The notes below the pieces were generated by a model. The model was not told the origin of the DNA. It searched no databases and saw only the letters and a program-made list of their open reading frames with translations. A stretch of DNA of 64,000 nucleotides from Frigoribacterium sp. Leaf8 (GTDB lineage Bacteria; Actinomycetota; Actinomycetes; Actinomycetales; Microbacteriaceae), in the NCBI RefSeq assembly GCF_001421165.1, contig NZ_LMKB01000005.1:527680-591679 (forward strand). The letters are read 5' to 3'. This document shows positions 11,263 to 21,304 of this stretch, piece by piece. Numbering within the stretch: position 1 is the stretch's first letter; each line of letters begins with the position of its first letter. The position numbers and the translations under genes are program-made.

Positions 11263-12216
11263 CTAGATGCCCAGGAAATCTGAGTTTTCTACCGGGTGCG
11301 GCACCACTGTAGCACCTTTGAGATCGACGGCCAGCATCAACGGACGCCACGCCGAGACGGCGTGTTCGCGCACCAGTTCGGCGGCGAACAAGCGCTGTGC
11401 CGGGTCGCTGCCGAGGACCAGGAGGGAGGGGCCGGCCCCCGACACGACGGCCGCGAGACCGGCGTCGCGGAGCATGCGGATGAGGGCGTCGGTCTCGGGC
11501 ATGGCACTGGCGCGATAGCTCTGGTGCAGGCGGTCCTCGGTCGCCGCGAGCAACAACTCTGGACTCTGCACGAGGGCCGCCACCAGCAGAGCGGACCGCG
11601 ACACGTTGAACGTGGCGTCCTCGTGCGGAACGGAGGCGGGCTGCAGGCTCCGCGCCAGCTTCGTCGAGAGCGTCGATTCGGGCACGAACACGACGGGCGA
11701 CACGCCTCGGTGCACGAGCAGTCGCTTGTGGGACGGACCGTGCGAGTTCATCCAGGCGATCGTGAGGCCGCCGAACAGCGCGGGTGCCACGTTGTCGGGG
11801 TGACCCTCCATCTCGGTCGCCAGGGCGAGCAGAGCCGCGGAGTCGAGTTCGACCGTGCCCTCGAGCAGTCCCTTGGCGGCCATGATGCCCGAGACGATCG
11901 CGGCTGCGGACGACCCGAGTCCCCGGCCGTGCGGGATCGCGTTGCGGGCCCGGAGCCGCAGCCCCGGCAGAGGGACGTCGACCGACGCGAAGGCCGCGGC
12001 GACGGCCTGGACGACGAGGTTCGAGCCGTCGGTGGGCACCTGACCGGCCCCGACGCCCGTGACCTCGACCGAGACCCCGGGCTCACGGGTCGCCGTGACC
12101 TCGAGCTCGTCGTAGAGCGACAGCGCGAGCCCCAGCGTGTCGAAGCCGGGACCGAGGTTGGCCGAGGTCGCGGGGACCTTGACCAGCACCGAACGCCCGA
12201 CGACCCCGGGGGTCAT
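11263..12216 (-). CDS. thrB: Homoserine kinase
   Basis: Phosphorylates homoserine to O-phosphohomoserine, the penultimate step to threonine. 317 residues, GHMP kinase family: KVPATSANLGPGFDTLG near residues 13-29 and the ATP loop PHGRGLGSSAAA at 95-106; the C-terminal GHMP part has VSGAGPSLLVL. The ATG overlaps the thrC stop (ATGA), which fixes the start. Last gene of hom-thrC-thrB. Confidence 0.96.
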   Translation of the reverse strand: MTPGVVGRSVLVKVPATSANLGPGFDTLGLALSLYDELEVTATREPGVSVEVTGVGAGQVPTDGSNLVVQAVAAAFASVDVPLPGLRLRARNAIPHGRGLGSSAAAIVSGIMAAKGLLEGTVELDSAALLALATEMEGHPDNVAPALFGGLTIAWMNSHGPSHKRLLVHRGVSPVVFVPESTLSTKLARSLQPASVPHEDATFNVSRSALLVAALVQSPELLLAATEDRLHQSYRASAMPETDALIRMLRDAGLAAVVSGAGPSLLVLGSDPAQRLFAAELVREHAVSAWRPLMLAVDLKGATVVPHPVENSDFLGI

Positions 12217-13295
12217 GCAGAGGCCGGCGCGAGACCGAGCACCTCGGCCACCCGGGCCGTGTCGCTCGCGACCACGGTCGGTTGCACGTCGCTGCCGTCG
12301 GCGCGCCGCAGGGCCCATTGGGGGTCCTTCAGTCCGTGGCCCGTGACGGTGAGCACGACGGTGGCCCCGGCGGGGATGACCCCGGCGTCCGCCCGCTCGA
12401 GCAGACCCGCCACGCTGATGGCCGACGCGGGCTCGACGAAGATGCCGACCTCGGCCGAGAGGATCTTCTGCGCGGCGAGGATCGCTTCGTCGGTGATGGC
12501 CCCGAACCAGCCGTCGGTCAGGTCGCGCGCCTCGAGGGCGAGCTGCCACGAGGCGGGGTTGCCGATGCGGATCGCGCTGGCGATGGTCTCGGGAGCCTTG
12601 ACCACCTCACCGGCGACGATCGGCGCCGAGCCGGCGGCCTGGAACCCGAACATGCGCGGCAGCTTGGTGGCGCGGCCGATCTCGAGGTCTTCACGGTAGC
12701 CGCGCGTGTAGGCCGTGTAGTTGCCGGCGTTGCCGACCGGGATGAAGTGGAAGTCGGGGGCGTCGCCGAGCACGTCGACGACCTCGAACGCCCCGGTCTT
12801 CTGGCCCTCGATGCGGTCGTTGTTGACCGAGTTGACGAGGTGCACCGGGTAGTTGGCGGCGAGGTCGCGTGCGATGTCGAGGCAGTCGTCGAAGTTGCCC
12901 TGGATCTGCAGCAGCTGACCGTCGTGCGCGACGGCCTGGCTCAGCTTGCCCATGGCGATCTTGCCCTCGGGGACGAGCACGGCGGCCGTGATGCCGGCGT
13001 GGGCGGCGTAGGCGGCGGCCGAGGCGGACGTGTTGCCGGTCGACGCACAGATGACGGCCTTGGCTCCGTGCTCGACGGCCTTCGAGATCGCCATCGTCAT
13101 GCCGCGGTCCTTGAAGGAACCGGTCGGGTTCATGCCCTCGTACTTGACGTAGACCTTCGCGCCCGTGCGGTTCGACAGGGCCGGAGCCGGGATGAGCGGC
13201 GTTCCGCCCTCGCCGAGGGTGACGATCGGGGTGGCGTCGGTGACGTCGAGACGGTCGGCGTATTCGCGCAGGACACCCTGCCACTGGTGGGCCAT
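12213..13295 (-). CDS. thrC: Threonine synthase
   Basis: PLP enzyme converting O-phosphohomoserine to threonine. 360 residues, short actinobacterial type. The PLP lysine is K62 in GSFKDRGM, and the phosphate-binding glycine loop is PVGNAGNYTAY. The start codon shares one base with the hom stop (TGATG), and its stop overlaps thrB, so the three genes form one coupled operon. Confidence 0.97.
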   Translation of the reverse strand: MAHQWQGVLREYADRLDVTDATPIVTLGEGGTPLIPAPALSNRTGAKVYVKYEGMNPTGSFKDRGMTMAISKAVEHGAKAVICASTGNTSASAAAYAAHAGITAAVLVPEGKIAMGKLSQAVAHDGQLLQIQGNFDDCLDIARDLAANYPVHLVNSVNNDRIEGQKTGAFEVVDVLGDAPDFHFIPVGNAGNYTAYTRGYREDLEIGRATKLPRMFGFQAAGSAPIVAGEVVKAPETIASAIRIGNPASWQLALEARDLTDGWFGAITDEAILAAQKILSAEVGIFVEPASAISVAGLLERADAGVIPAGATVVLTVTGHGLKDPQWALRRADGSDVQPTVVASDTARVAEVLGLAPASA

Positions 13296-14626
13296 CAGGC
13301 TCCTTCGACTCTCAGCACGCTCGTGACGGAGTTCACGACCGTGGCGTTCTTCAGGGCGGTCACCGTGGCGGCGAGGTCGGACTCGCGCGCCCGGTGGGTG
13401 CCGATGATCAGCGTAGCGGTGGCCACGGCGTCGCCCTCGCCCGTGACGCCCGGCGTCGCGCCCGACGTCTGTTCGACGTTGTGGACGCTCACGCCGTGGT
13501 CGCTGAGCACCCCGGCGACCTCGGCGAGGACCCCCGGCTGGTCCGCCACGTCGAGCGTGATCTGGTACCGCGTGGACACGCGACCGATCGGCAGGACGGG
13601 CAGGTTCGCGTGGGTGGACTCGGCGACGCCGGGACCGCCGATGACGTGGCGTCGGGCGGCCGAGACGAGGTCGCCCAGCACGGCGGACGCCGTCTCGACT
13701 CCCCCGGCGCCGGCGCCGTAGAACATGAGGTCTCCGGCCGACTCGGCCTCGACGAAGACGGCGTTCTTCGCACCGTGCACGGCCGCGAGCGGGTGGCTCA
13801 GCGGGACGAGCGCCGGGTAGACGCGTGCGCTGACGCCCTCGACGCCGTCGTCGTCGACCAGGCGCTCGCAGATCGCCAGGATCTTCACGACGTACCCGGC
13901 CTTGCGAGCCGCGACCACCTGGTCGTGCGTGACGGACGTGATGCCTTCGCGGTGCACGGCGGAGAGGGGCACGGCCGTGTGGAAGGCGAGGCCGGCCAGG
14001 ATGGCCGCCTTCTGCGCCGCGTCGTAGCCCTCGATGTCGGCCGTGGGGTCCGCCTCGGCGTAGCCCAGGGCCGTGGCCGTCGCCAGGGCGTCCTCGAGGC
14101 TCGAGCCGTCGGTGTCCATGCGGTCGAGGATGAAGTTCGTCGTGCCGTTGACGATGCCCATGATGCGTTGGACGCGGTCGCCGGCGAGGCTGTCGCGCAA
14201 CGGGCGGATGATCGGGATGGCACCGGCCACGGCGGCCTCGTAGTACACCTGCGCGCCCACCTGCTCGGCGGCGTCGAACAGCTCGGGACCGTGGCTCGCG
14301 AGCAGGGCCTTGTTGCCCGTGATGACGTCGGCCCCCGAGTTGAGCGCCTGCAGCACGTAGCTGCGGGCCGGCTCGAGTCCGCCGATCAACTCGACGACGA
14401 TGTCGGCGCCGACGATCAGCGACTCGACGTCGGTCGTGAACAGCTCGCGCGGCAGGTCGACGTCGCGCGGCGCGTCGACGTCGCGCACCCCGATGCCGAC
14501 CAGCTCGAGCCCGGCACCTGCGCGCCCGGCGAAGTCGTCGCCCTGCTCGAGCAGCAACCGCGCCACCTGCGACCCCACGGAGCCGGCGCCCAGCAGGGCG
14601 ACCCTCACGTTGCGGTATTCGATCAT
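13295..14626 (-). CDS. hom: Homoserine dehydrogenase
   Basis: Reduces aspartate semialdehyde to homoserine, the branch to threonine and methionine. 443 residues: N-terminal NAD(P) Rossmann fold (VALLGAGSVGSQVA, residues 9-22), catalytic domain with GIVNGTTNFIL and the GYAEADPTADIEG motif, and a C-terminal ACT domain (about 355-435, from RYQITLDVADQPGVLAEVAG) expected to bind threonine for feedback inhibition. The metX and metY genes at 49.6-52.3 kb use its product for methionine. Confidence 0.97.
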   Translation of the reverse strand: MIEYRNVRVALLGAGSVGSQVARLLLEQGDDFAGRAGAGLELVGIGVRDVDAPRDVDLPRELFTTDVESLIVGADIVVELIGGLEPARSYVLQALNSGADVITGNKALLASHGPELFDAAEQVGAQVYYEAAVAGAIPIIRPLRDSLAGDRVQRIMGIVNGTTNFILDRMDTDGSSLEDALATATALGYAEADPTADIEGYDAAQKAAILAGLAFHTAVPLSAVHREGITSVTHDQVVAARKAGYVVKILAICERLVDDDGVEGVSARVYPALVPLSHPLAAVHGAKNAVFVEAESAGDLMFYGAGAGGVETASAVLGDLVSAARRHVIGGPGVAESTHANLPVLPIGRVSTRYQITLDVADQPGVLAEVAGVLSDHGVSVHNVEQTSGATPGVTGEGDAVATATLIIGTHRARESDLAATVTALKNATVVNSVTSVLRVEGA

Positions 14627-14695
14627 GTCAGTCCGTTCTCGGGTGCTTCGTCGGCGGGGTGCGGTGCTCGCACGAGGTGAGGAGGCGCGGATCGC

Positions 14696-16126
14696 TCAGT
14701 CGAGGCCGGCGTCGCGGGCCAGCAGGTCGGCTTCGCTCTCGCCCCGCACGATCACGCGTGCCCGGCCGTCGCGCACGGCCACGACGGGCGGACGCCCGAC
14801 GTGGTTGTAGTTGCTGGCGAGGCTGTGGCAGTAGGCCCCGGTGGCGGGCACCGCGAGCAGGTCGCCGGGGACGACGTCGCCGGGGAGGTAGTCGGCGAGC
14901 ACGACGACGTCGCCGCTCTCGCAGTGCTTTCCGGCGACCCGCACGAGGGCGGGCGGGGCCGAGGAGGTGCGGTTCGCGATGCGCACGGAGTAGTCCGCCG
15001 CGTAGAGGGCCGTCCTCGCGTTGTCGCTCATCCCGCCGTCGACGCTGACGTAGCGGCGCACCGCGTTGCCCTCGTCGATCGCGACCGAGACGTCCTTGAT
15101 CGTGCCGACCTCGTAGAGCGTCGTGCCGGCCGGGCCGACGATGACGCGTCCGGGCTCGACCGCGAGGAGCGGCACGTCGACGCCGAGGCGGAGGCACTCC
15201 GCCTGGACGATGTCGGCCAGGGCGACGGCGAGGTCGTCGAGGGGACGAGCGTCGTCGGCGCTCGTGTACGCGATGCCGAAGCCCCCGCCGAGGTTGAGTT
15301 CGGGGACCGGGCCGGACGCCAGCAGGTCGGCGTGCACGGCGAGCAGGCGGCGGGCGGCCTCCGCGAAGCCGTCCGAGCCGAAGATCTGCGAGCCGATGTG
15401 CGAGTGCAGGCCGACGAACTCGAGCGACGGCTGCCGGCGGATCCAGTCGACGATGTCGGCGGTCTCGGAGAGCGGGACGCCGAACTTCTGGTCTTCGCGG
15501 GCGGTGGCGAGGTACTCGTGCGTGGAGGCGTGGACCCCCGAGTTGACCCGCAGACGCACCCGCTGGACGCGTCCGTGCCGTTCGGCCGCCGCGGCGACCC
15601 GTCCGACCTCGGCGGCGTTGTCGAGCACGACGGTGCCGATGCCGGCCTCGACCGTGCGGTCGATCTCGGCGAGCGACTTGTTGTTGCCGTGGAACCCCAT
15701 GCGGGCGGGGTCGACCCCGGCGGCCCGGGCCACGGCGAACTCGCCGCCGGTGCAGACGTCGACGGCCATGCCCGCCTCGGCCACCCAGCGGGCGACCTCG
15801 GCGGAGAGGAACGCCTTGGCGGCGTAGTAGACCGTCGCCGTCGTTCCGATGCGGGCCGCCTCGCGCTCGAACGAGCGGACGGCCTCGACCGCGCGGGCAC
15901 GGGCGTCGTCCTCGTCGAGGACGTACAGCGGCGTGCCGTACGACGCCACGAGGTCGGAGACGGTGACGCCGCCGAGCACGAGTTCGCCGTCGGAGGACCG
16001 CTGGGCCGTGGCCGACCAGACGGCCGGGTCGAGGGCGTCGGCATCGGTCGGCTCGTGGAGCCAGGCGGGGGCCAGGGGGTTCGGGGACACGCGGACCTCG
16101 GGGGTTCGAAGGACGGGGAACGACAT
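14696..16126 (-). CDS. lysA: Diaminopimelate decarboxylase
   Basis: PLP enzyme that decarboxylates meso-diaminopimelate to lysine. 476 residues; fold III decarboxylase with the PLP lysine at K104 (VYYAAKAFLS), HSHIGSQIF, the glycine loop GGGFGIAY, the EPGR phosphate-binding motif and the active-site cysteine in KHCESGD. It lies 69 bases ahead of hom and 67 bases after the DUF2993 gene; the argS-lysA-hom-thrC-thrB order is conserved in actinobacteria. Confidence 0.97.
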   Translation of the reverse strand: MSFPVLRTPEVRVSPNPLAPAWLHEPTDADALDPAVWSATAQRSSDGELVLGGVTVSDLVASYGTPLYVLDEDDARARAVEAVRSFEREAARIGTTATVYYAAKAFLSAEVARWVAEAGMAVDVCTGGEFAVARAAGVDPARMGFHGNNKSLAEIDRTVEAGIGTVVLDNAAEVGRVAAAAERHGRVQRVRLRVNSGVHASTHEYLATAREDQKFGVPLSETADIVDWIRRQPSLEFVGLHSHIGSQIFGSDGFAEAARRLLAVHADLLASGPVPELNLGGGFGIAYTSADDARPLDDLAVALADIVQAECLRLGVDVPLLAVEPGRVIVGPAGTTLYEVGTIKDVSVAIDEGNAVRRYVSVDGGMSDNARTALYAADYSVRIANRTSSAPPALVRVAGKHCESGDVVVLADYLPGDVVPGDLLAVPATGAYCHSLASNYNHVGRPPVVAVRDGRARVIVRGESEADLLARDAGLD

Positions 16127-16193
16127 CAGAGCCTACCGACCGCCGAGGTGCGTGACGGCCAGGGTCGGGGCGACCTCGTCGCCACACCGGAGG

Positions 16194-16973
16194 TCAGGAG
16201 CAGGACCCCTTGGTGCCGATGCCGCTCGACGAGATCGGCAGGCCCGGCGACGTGACGTCGAGGGTCGCCGCCGACGGCGTGACGTCCACGGCGGTGAGGG
16301 TGGTGCCCTGGGGCAGGTACTGCGCGGCGCACACGTCGAAGGCGTAGCCGCCGATGAAGGGGGCGAGGTCGAGCGACACCGACGTGTCCCGCAGCGACGC
16401 CGTGGTCGGGGTGAGCGAGATGACCCGGCCCTCGCTCGTGATCGAGGGGGTCGCGACGACGTCCACGGGGACGACCGTGTTCACCAGCGGGATCGTGAAG
16501 TCGCGGGCGTAGGTGACCTGTCCTTCGCCGAAGGAGATCGCTCCTCCGCTCTCCTGCACGGCCGCGAGCCCGTTGACGGTCGCCGCGTCGGCGGTGACCG
16601 TGCCGGTGATGGCCCCGGTCGATCCGCTCAGGTCGGTCGGCACGTCGCGGACGTCGAAGTCGAACGACAGGCCATCCGAGGACCCGGCGGACGAGATGGT
16701 GGCCTGGTCGATGGTGCCCTGCACCAGCTGCCAGAGCATCGAGAAGCCGCCGATCTGCACGTCGACGGGACCGGCCGCGTCGCCGAGTTGCTGCGAGATC
16801 TGCTTCTCGGCCTGGTCCTCGGCGACCGTCCGCACGACGAGGTCGGCGACCACGGCCAGGATCCCCAGCACGACCACGATCCCGAGCAGGACGAAGACGA
16901 CGATGCCGAAGCCCCGGCCTCGGCGACGGGCGACGGGCTTGGCCTCGAAGAAGTCGGAGTCGATGTCGCTCAT
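16194..16973 (-). CDS. DUF2993/LmeA-like membrane-anchored lipid-binding protein
   Basis: 259 residues. A basic N-terminus (ARRRGRG) is followed by one membrane helix at about 22-48, and the rest should be outside the cell. The EDQAEKQISQQLG start of the outer domain and the repeated beta-strand pattern fit the DUF2993 family (LmeA/CdsA-type phospholipid-binding fold, about 60-259). Function in this organism is unknown; in mycobacteria LmeA supports lipomannan elongation. It sits between argS and lysA, separated from argS by a strong hairpin. Confidence 0.7.
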   Translation of the reverse strand: MSDIDSDFFEAKPVARRRGRGFGIVVFVLLGIVVVLGILAVVADLVVRTVAEDQAEKQISQQLGDAAGPVDVQIGGFSMLWQLVQGTIDQATISSAGSSDGLSFDFDVRDVPTDLSGSTGAITGTVTADAATVNGLAAVQESGGAISFGEGQVTYARDFTIPLVNTVVPVDVVATPSITSEGRVISLTPTTASLRDTSVSLDLAPFIGGYAFDVCAAQYLPQGTTLTAVDVTPSAATLDVTSPGLPISSSGIGTKGSCS

Positions 16974-17010
16974 CGGGCCATCTTGTCAGCCGGGTGGCGA
17001 GGGACGCTCA

Positions 17011-17049
17011 CGCCGCGCCTCCTGCGGTCGAGACCGAGGAGGCGCGGCG
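17011..17049. terminator. Hairpin after argS made of two inverted decamers
   Basis: Perfect 13-pair stem, CGCCGCGCCTCCT (17011-17023) with AGGAGGCGCGGCG (17037-17049), and a 13-base loop. It starts eight bases downstream of argS. Both arms contain the recurring decamer GGAGGCGCGG. Likely a terminator or RNA-stabilising stem between argS and the next minus-strand gene; no U run is seen. Confidence 0.65.
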
Positions 17050-17056
17050 CGCGAGG

Positions 17057-18718
17057 TCACATGCGGTCGGGTGCCGAGACGCCCAGCAGTCCGAGGCCGT
17101 TGCGGATGACCTGGCCCGCCGCGTCGTTGAGCCACAGACGGGTGCGGTGCAGGTCGGTGACCTCGTCGTCGCCGAGCGGTGTGACGCGGCACGTGTCGTA
17201 CCAGCGGTGGTAGGTGCCGGCGAGTTCTTCGACGTAGCGGGCGACGCGGTGCGGCTCGCGCAACTCGGCGGCCTGGACGACGACGCGGGGCAGCTCGGAC
17301 AGGGCGCCGAGCAGGGCGCTCTCGGTCTCGTGCGTGAGCAGCGACGCGTCGAACGCGTCCCGCGTCACGCCGGCCGCCTCGGCGTTGCGCCCGACCGCAC
17401 GGGTGCGCGCGTGGGCGTACTGGACGTAGAAGACGGGGTTGTCGTTGCTGCGCTTCGTGAGCAGGTCGAGGTCGATGTCGATCGAGCTGTTCACCGGGCT
17501 GCGGACCAGCGAGTACCTGCCGGCGTCGACGCCGACGGCGTCCACGAGGTCCTCCATCGTGACGACGGTGCCCGCACGCTTGGACATGCGCATCGGTTCG
17601 CCGTCGCGCAGCAGGTTGACCATCTGGCCGATGAGGATCTCGAGGTTGACGCCCGGCTCGTCGCCGAACGCCGCGCACATCGCCATCATTCGACCGACGT
17701 AGCCGTGGTGGTCGGCGCCGAGCATGATGAGGTTGCGTTCGAAGCCACGTTCGCGCTTGTCGAGGTAGTAGGCCAGGTCGCCGGCGATGTAGGCGGCCTC
17801 GCCGTCGCTCTTGACGATGACGCGGTCGCGGTCGTCGCCGAAGTCGGTGGTGCGCAGCCAGGTGGCGCCCTCGGACTCGTAGATGTGCCCGAGCTCGCGG
17901 AGCCGGGCGATGGCGCGCTCGACGGCCTGGGATTCGTGCAGCTCGTTCTCGTGGAAGTACACGTCGAAGTCGACGCCGAAGTCGTGCAGGGACGACTTGA
18001 TGTCGGCGAACATGAAGTCGACGCCGGCGGCGCGGAAGACCTCTTGCGCCTCGTCACGCGGCAGGGCGGCGGCGTCGACGCCGGTCGAGGCCACGACTCG
18101 CTCGACGATGTCGCCGATGTACTGCCCGCCGTAGCCGTCGTCGGGGGTGGGTTCGCCGAGCGCGCTGGCCAGGAGGCTGCGGGCGAAACGGTCGATCTGC
18201 CCACCGTGGTCGTTGAAGTAGTACTCGCGGGTGACGAGCGCGCCCTGCGCCTGGAACACGCGGGCGAGGCTGTCGCCGACCGCTGCCCAGCGCACGCCGC
18301 CGAGGTGGATCGGGCCGGTGGGGTTCGCCGAGACGAACTCGAGGTCGATGGTGACGCCTCGGTAGTAGTCGCCGCGACCGTAGGACTCGCCCTGCTCGAC
18401 GATCGAGCGCGCGAGGAGGCCCGCGGCCGCGGCGTCGAGGCGGATGTTGATGAACCCGGGGCCCGCGACGTCGACGTCGGCGACGCCGTCGACCTCGGCC
18501 AGGTCGGCCGCGATGTCGGTGGCGAGCTCACGGGGGTTCGTGCCGACGCGCTTGGCGAACTTCATGGCCACGTTCGACGCCCAGTCGCCGTGCTCGCGGT
18601 TCTTCGGACGCTCGAGCGCCACGTCGCCCTCGGTCACCGCCACGTCGAGGGTGCCTCGGCGTTCGAGGACGCCCTGGACGACGGCGAGCAGGGACGTGGA
18701 GAGTTCGGCGGGAGTCAC
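17057..18718 (-). CDS. argS: Arginyl-tRNA synthetase
   Basis: Class I synthetase charging tRNA-Arg. 553 residues: N-terminal additional domain, the HIGH-type motif as HLGG at 138-141 ([10 protein letters not shown]), the KMSKS-type motif as RMSKR near residue 375, and the C-terminal DALR anticodon-binding domain ending in [12 protein letters not shown]. The GTG start before TPAELST is chosen because upstream sequence in this frame is not protein-like. It is divergent from the lipoprotein gene at 18783. Confidence 0.97.
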   Translation of the reverse strand: MTPAELSTSLLAVVQGVLERRGTLDVAVTEGDVALERPKNREHGDWASNVAMKFAKRVGTNPRELATDIAADLAEVDGVADVDVAGPGFINIRLDAAAAGLLARSIVEQGESYGRGDYYRGVTIDLEFVSANPTGPIHLGGVRWAAVGDSLARVFQAQGALVTREYYFNDHGGQIDRFARSLLASALGEPTPDDGYGGQYIGDIVERVVASTGVDAAALPRDEAQEVFRAAGVDFMFADIKSSLHDFGVDFDVYFHENELHESQAVERAIARLRELGHIYESEGATWLRTTDFGDDRDRVIVKSDGEAAYIAGDLAYYLDKRERGFERNLIMLGADHHGYVGRMMAMCAAFGDEPGVNLEILIGQMVNLLRDGEPMRMSKRAGTVVTMEDLVDAVGVDAGRYSLVRSPVNSSIDIDLDLLTKRSNDNPVFYVQYAHARTRAVGRNAEAAGVTRDAFDASLLTHETESALLGALSELPRVVVQAAELREPHRVARYVEELAGTYHRWYDTCRVTPLGDDEVTDLHRTRLWLNDAAGQVIRNGLGLLGVSAPDRM

Positions 18719-18782
18719 GAGGGTCGATCTTACCGGGAGGCACGGAGACGACGGCGAGCCCGCCGTCGGTGATGATGGAGGG

Positions 18783-19409
18783 ATGAGCCCCGCCTCGACC
18801 CGCTCCCCCGTCGTCCTGCGCACCCTCGTCGTGACGGGTGCCCTCGCCCTGACGCTGACCGCCTGCACGGCACCGTCGCAGGCCGCGCCGAGCGCGACCC
18901 CGACCTCGGTCGAGGAGTCGCCCTCCACCCCCGTCGCCACGCCGACGGCGGCGGCCACGCCCGAGCTCGTGAGCACGCCTTTCGACGTCGACTGCGGCGA
19001 GCTGCTCGATCCCGGCTCGCTCGCGGCCTGGTACCCGGGGATGACGGCCGTCGCCGACGACGAGGCGAGCGGCGACGCGAGCCGCGACGGCGAGGCCCTG
19101 CAGCAGGTCGCCGACGCGGACGGCACGACGTGCACGTGGCAGGACTCCAGCGGCGCCACCGTCACGGTCGGTGTCGCGCACTTCGACGCGGACAGCCTCG
19201 ACGAGCTGGCCAACGACCTCGTCGCGACCAGCAACTCGGTGCCGACCTTCGGCGTCGAGGGCTACTTCGACACCCCCGGTGAGATCGGCACGGCCGAGGC
19301 GTTCTCGTCGCCGGCGTTCGTCGTCGCCCGTTCGACGACCTTCCTCGAGCCCGGCGACGCGGAGCCGGTCGTGTCGGCCGTGCTGTCCGCACTGAGTCAG
19401 GTCGACTGA
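18783..19409 (+). CDS. Putative secreted lipoprotein
   Basis: 208 residues. Signal peptide with a lipobox LTAC near residue 28, then a Thr/Pro/Ala-rich linker (about 30-62) and a folded domain of about 145 residues with two cysteines (VDCGELL and TTCTWQD) that could form a disulfide. I do not recognise a specific family; DUF3558-like small actinobacterial lipoproteins look similar. Divergent from argS, with only 64 bases between them. Confidence 0.7.
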   Translation: MSPASTRSPVVLRTLVVTGALALTLTACTAPSQAAPSATPTSVEESPSTPVATPTAAATPELVSTPFDVDCGELLDPGSLAAWYPGMTAVADDEASGDASRDGEALQQVADADGTTCTWQDSSGATVTVGVAHFDADSLDELANDLVATSNSVPTFGVEGYFDTPGEIGTAEAFSSPAFVVARSTTFLEPGDAEPVVSAVLSALSQVD

Positions 19410-19448
19410 GACCGAGGGCGAGAGGCGGGCTCGGGTGAGGGGCGCGGC

Positions 19449-20276
19449 CTAGGCGACCAGCGCCTCCTGGTCCGTTCGCGAGGCGGCGGACGCGGCGAGG
19501 CGACCCACCTCGACGGAGGCGGCCAGGGACGCCAACAGTGCCTCGAGTTGGCCGACCGGAGCTCCTCTGTCTTCGGGGTGCCACTGCACGCCGACGACCG
19601 GGGCCGAGTCGTGCTCGACGGCCTCGACGGTGCCGTCGGAGGCGCGGCCGACGACGCACAGGCCCTGGCCCAGGCGGCCGACGGCCTGGTGGTGCGCGCT
19701 CTGGACGACGGGCTCGGTGCCCAGGGCCCGCGCGAGGCGACTACCGGGCTCGAGCCCGACGGCGTGCGGGTGCATGAGCTGGTCGACCGGCGCGTCGGGG
19801 GTGCGGTGCACCCCGTCGTGGTCGTCCAGGTGTTGCACGAGGTCTCCGCCGAGGGCGACGTTGATCAGCTGGTGGCCGCGGCAGATACCCAGCAGCGGAG
19901 TGCGGCGGGCGACGGCGCGGCGCACGACGGCGAGCTGGGCCTCGTCGGCCACGGGGTCGTGGCGACCCTCCCCCGGGTAGCCGGTCGCGCCTCCGTAGAG
20001 ACGGGGAGAGAGGTCCTCGCCACCGAGGATGACGATCGCATCGGCGTCGGCGGTCACGCGCAGCAGCTCGTCGGTGCCGAGGTCGCCCGCGGCGAAGCGC
20101 GTCGCCTGCCAGCCCGCGGCCTCGGCGGTCGCGCGGACACGGGAGTTCATGTCGTCGACGTAGGCGTGGTACTCGGGGGCGTGCGGCCGGTGCCGGGTGA
20201 CCTCGACCACGGCGAGACGCATCGAGGCGACGGCGGGGTCGCTCGGGCGGGTCGACGGGGCGGCGTACGAGGTCAT
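19449..20276 (-). CDS. Class I glutamine amidotransferase-like hydrolase (PuuD-type)
   Basis: 275 residues with the gamma-glutamyl-GABA hydrolase type of glutaminase fold: substrate motif GGEDLSPRLYGG, nucleophile C132 in GICRGHQLINVALGGDLVQHL-type context, and the His-Glu pair H233/E235 in VGVQWHPED. The likely role is hydrolysis of a gamma-glutamyl amide, such as in putrescine breakdown, but no other puu gene is near, so the substrate is open. Convergent with the lipoprotein gene. Confidence 0.8.
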   Translation of the reverse strand: MTSYAAPSTRPSDPAVASMRLAVVEVTRHRPHAPEYHAYVDDMNSRVRATAEAAGWQATRFAAGDLGTDELLRVTADADAIVILGGEDLSPRLYGGATGYPGEGRHDPVADEAQLAVVRRAVARRTPLLGICRGHQLINVALGGDLVQHLDDHDGVHRTPDAPVDQLMHPHAVGLEPGSRLARALGTEPVVQSAHHQAVGRLGQGLCVVGRASDGTVEAVEHDSAPVVGVQWHPEDRGAPVGQLEALLASLAASVEVGRLAASAASRTDQEALVA

Positions 20277-20377
20277 GCCTCCATGCTGCCGTCGCGACGG
20301 GCGCCCTGCCAGGTGCGTGTCGTCGCGTTACGCCGCTGCGGCGGCAGCGGTCGCGCCGCCGGCTCCCTCAGGGGTGG

Positions 20378-21097
20378 TCAGGGCCACAAGGAGGCGCGGG
20401 TCCAGCCGTCGCCGTCGCGGTCGTACCGCAGGCGCACCTGGTCGCGGCCCGTGGTGGCCTGCCAGAACTCGATCGACGTCGGGTCGACCCGCCAGGCCGT
20501 CCAGTCGTCGGGGACGAAGGTGTCGTCGGACTCGATCGTGGCCTTGGCCTCGGCGAGGCGACGCCGCGTCTCGGCCTCGTCGGTGATCGGGCTGCTCTGC
20601 GGCTGCGTCATCGCGACGGCGCGCGAGTCGGGGTGGCGAGCGGTGAAGTCCTTCTCGCTGACGTCGCGCGGACCGGGCGTCGCCCGGCCGAGCACGCGGA
20701 CCTGGCGGCCCTGCTCGCGCCAGTACAGGGTGAGCGCCACCCGGGGGTTCTCGGCGATCTGCCGTCCCTTCGGACTGATCGACGAGGTCGCGAACCAGAG
20801 CGCACCGTCGTCGACGTCCTTGAGGAGCAGGGTGCGGGCCGTGACGTCGCCGTCGGACGACGAGGTCGAGATCACCATGGCGTGCGGCTGGGCGACGTCC
20901 TGGTCGACGGCCTCGACGAGCCACGCGACGAACTGGTCGACCGCGTCGTCGGCCACGTCGTCGACGTCGAAGGTGGGCAACTCGGGGTGGAAGACCTTGG
21001 CGGAGCGGAGACGCTCGCGCAGCGTCGGCCCCTCGGGGTCGGTGCGGTCGGAACGGGTGCCGGAGTCGGCTCGGTCGGTGCGGGTGTCGTCGGTCAC
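20378..21097 (-). CDS. pdxH: Pyridoxamine 5'-phosphate oxidase
   Basis: FMN enzyme oxidising pyridoxamine/pyridoxine phosphate to PLP. 239 residues. FMN-binding split barrel with TARTLLLKDVDDGALWFATS, SPKGRQIAENPRVAL, and the C-terminal dimerisation part ending near RVDPTSIEFWQ and RLRYDRDGDGW. The GTG start before TDDTRTDRADSG is a choice: the frame is open further upstream into the tRNA gene. The last codons carry a copy of the recurring decamer (20390-20399). The terminal motif is slightly divergent from the usual RLAP. Confidence 0.85.
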   Translation of the reverse strand: MTDDTRTDRADSGTRSDRTDPEGPTLRERLRSAKVFHPELPTFDVDDVADDAVDQFVAWLVEAVDQDVAQPHAMVISTSSSDGDVTARTLLLKDVDDGALWFATSSISPKGRQIAENPRVALTLYWREQGRQVRVLGRATPGPRDVSEKDFTARHPDSRAVAMTQPQSSPITDEAETRRRLAEAKATIESDDTFVPDDWTAWRVDPTSIEFWQATTGRDQVRLRYDRDGDGWTRASLWP

Positions 21098-21174
21098 TCC
21101 CCCACGATGCACCTCCCGCGGCGGGGCCGTCCCAGCCCGGACCGATTCGCTGCTAACCTGGACGACGTTCCCGG

Positions 21175-21249
21175 GCCCCCATAGCTCAGGGGATAGAGCA
21201 CTGCCCTCCGGAGGCAGGGGCGGCAGTTCGAATCTGCCTGGGGGCACCA
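21175..21249 (+). tRNA. tRNA-Arg (anticodon CCG)
   Basis: 75 bases with a complete cloverleaf: acceptor GCCCCCA/TGGGGGC, D stem GCTC/GAGC, anticodon stem CTGCC/GGCAG with loop CTCCGGA (anticodon CCG, reads CGG), T stem GGCAG/CTGCC with TTCGAAT, and an encoded CCA end. TAACCT at 21154-21159 is a plausible -10 element. A serine recombinase gene ends 56 bases downstream. Confidence 0.97.
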
Positions 21250-21304
21250 CTTGTTCTCTCGATGCGACGGCCTTCCGATGCCGCGGTCGAACGGAGCCGG
21301 CAGG

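Noticed and set aside
20378..21250. Longer pyridoxamine-phosphate oxidase starting inside the tRNA region
   Set aside because: The extra N-terminus is read from the tRNA-Arg gene in antisense and is not protein-like; the GTG at 21097 is preferred.
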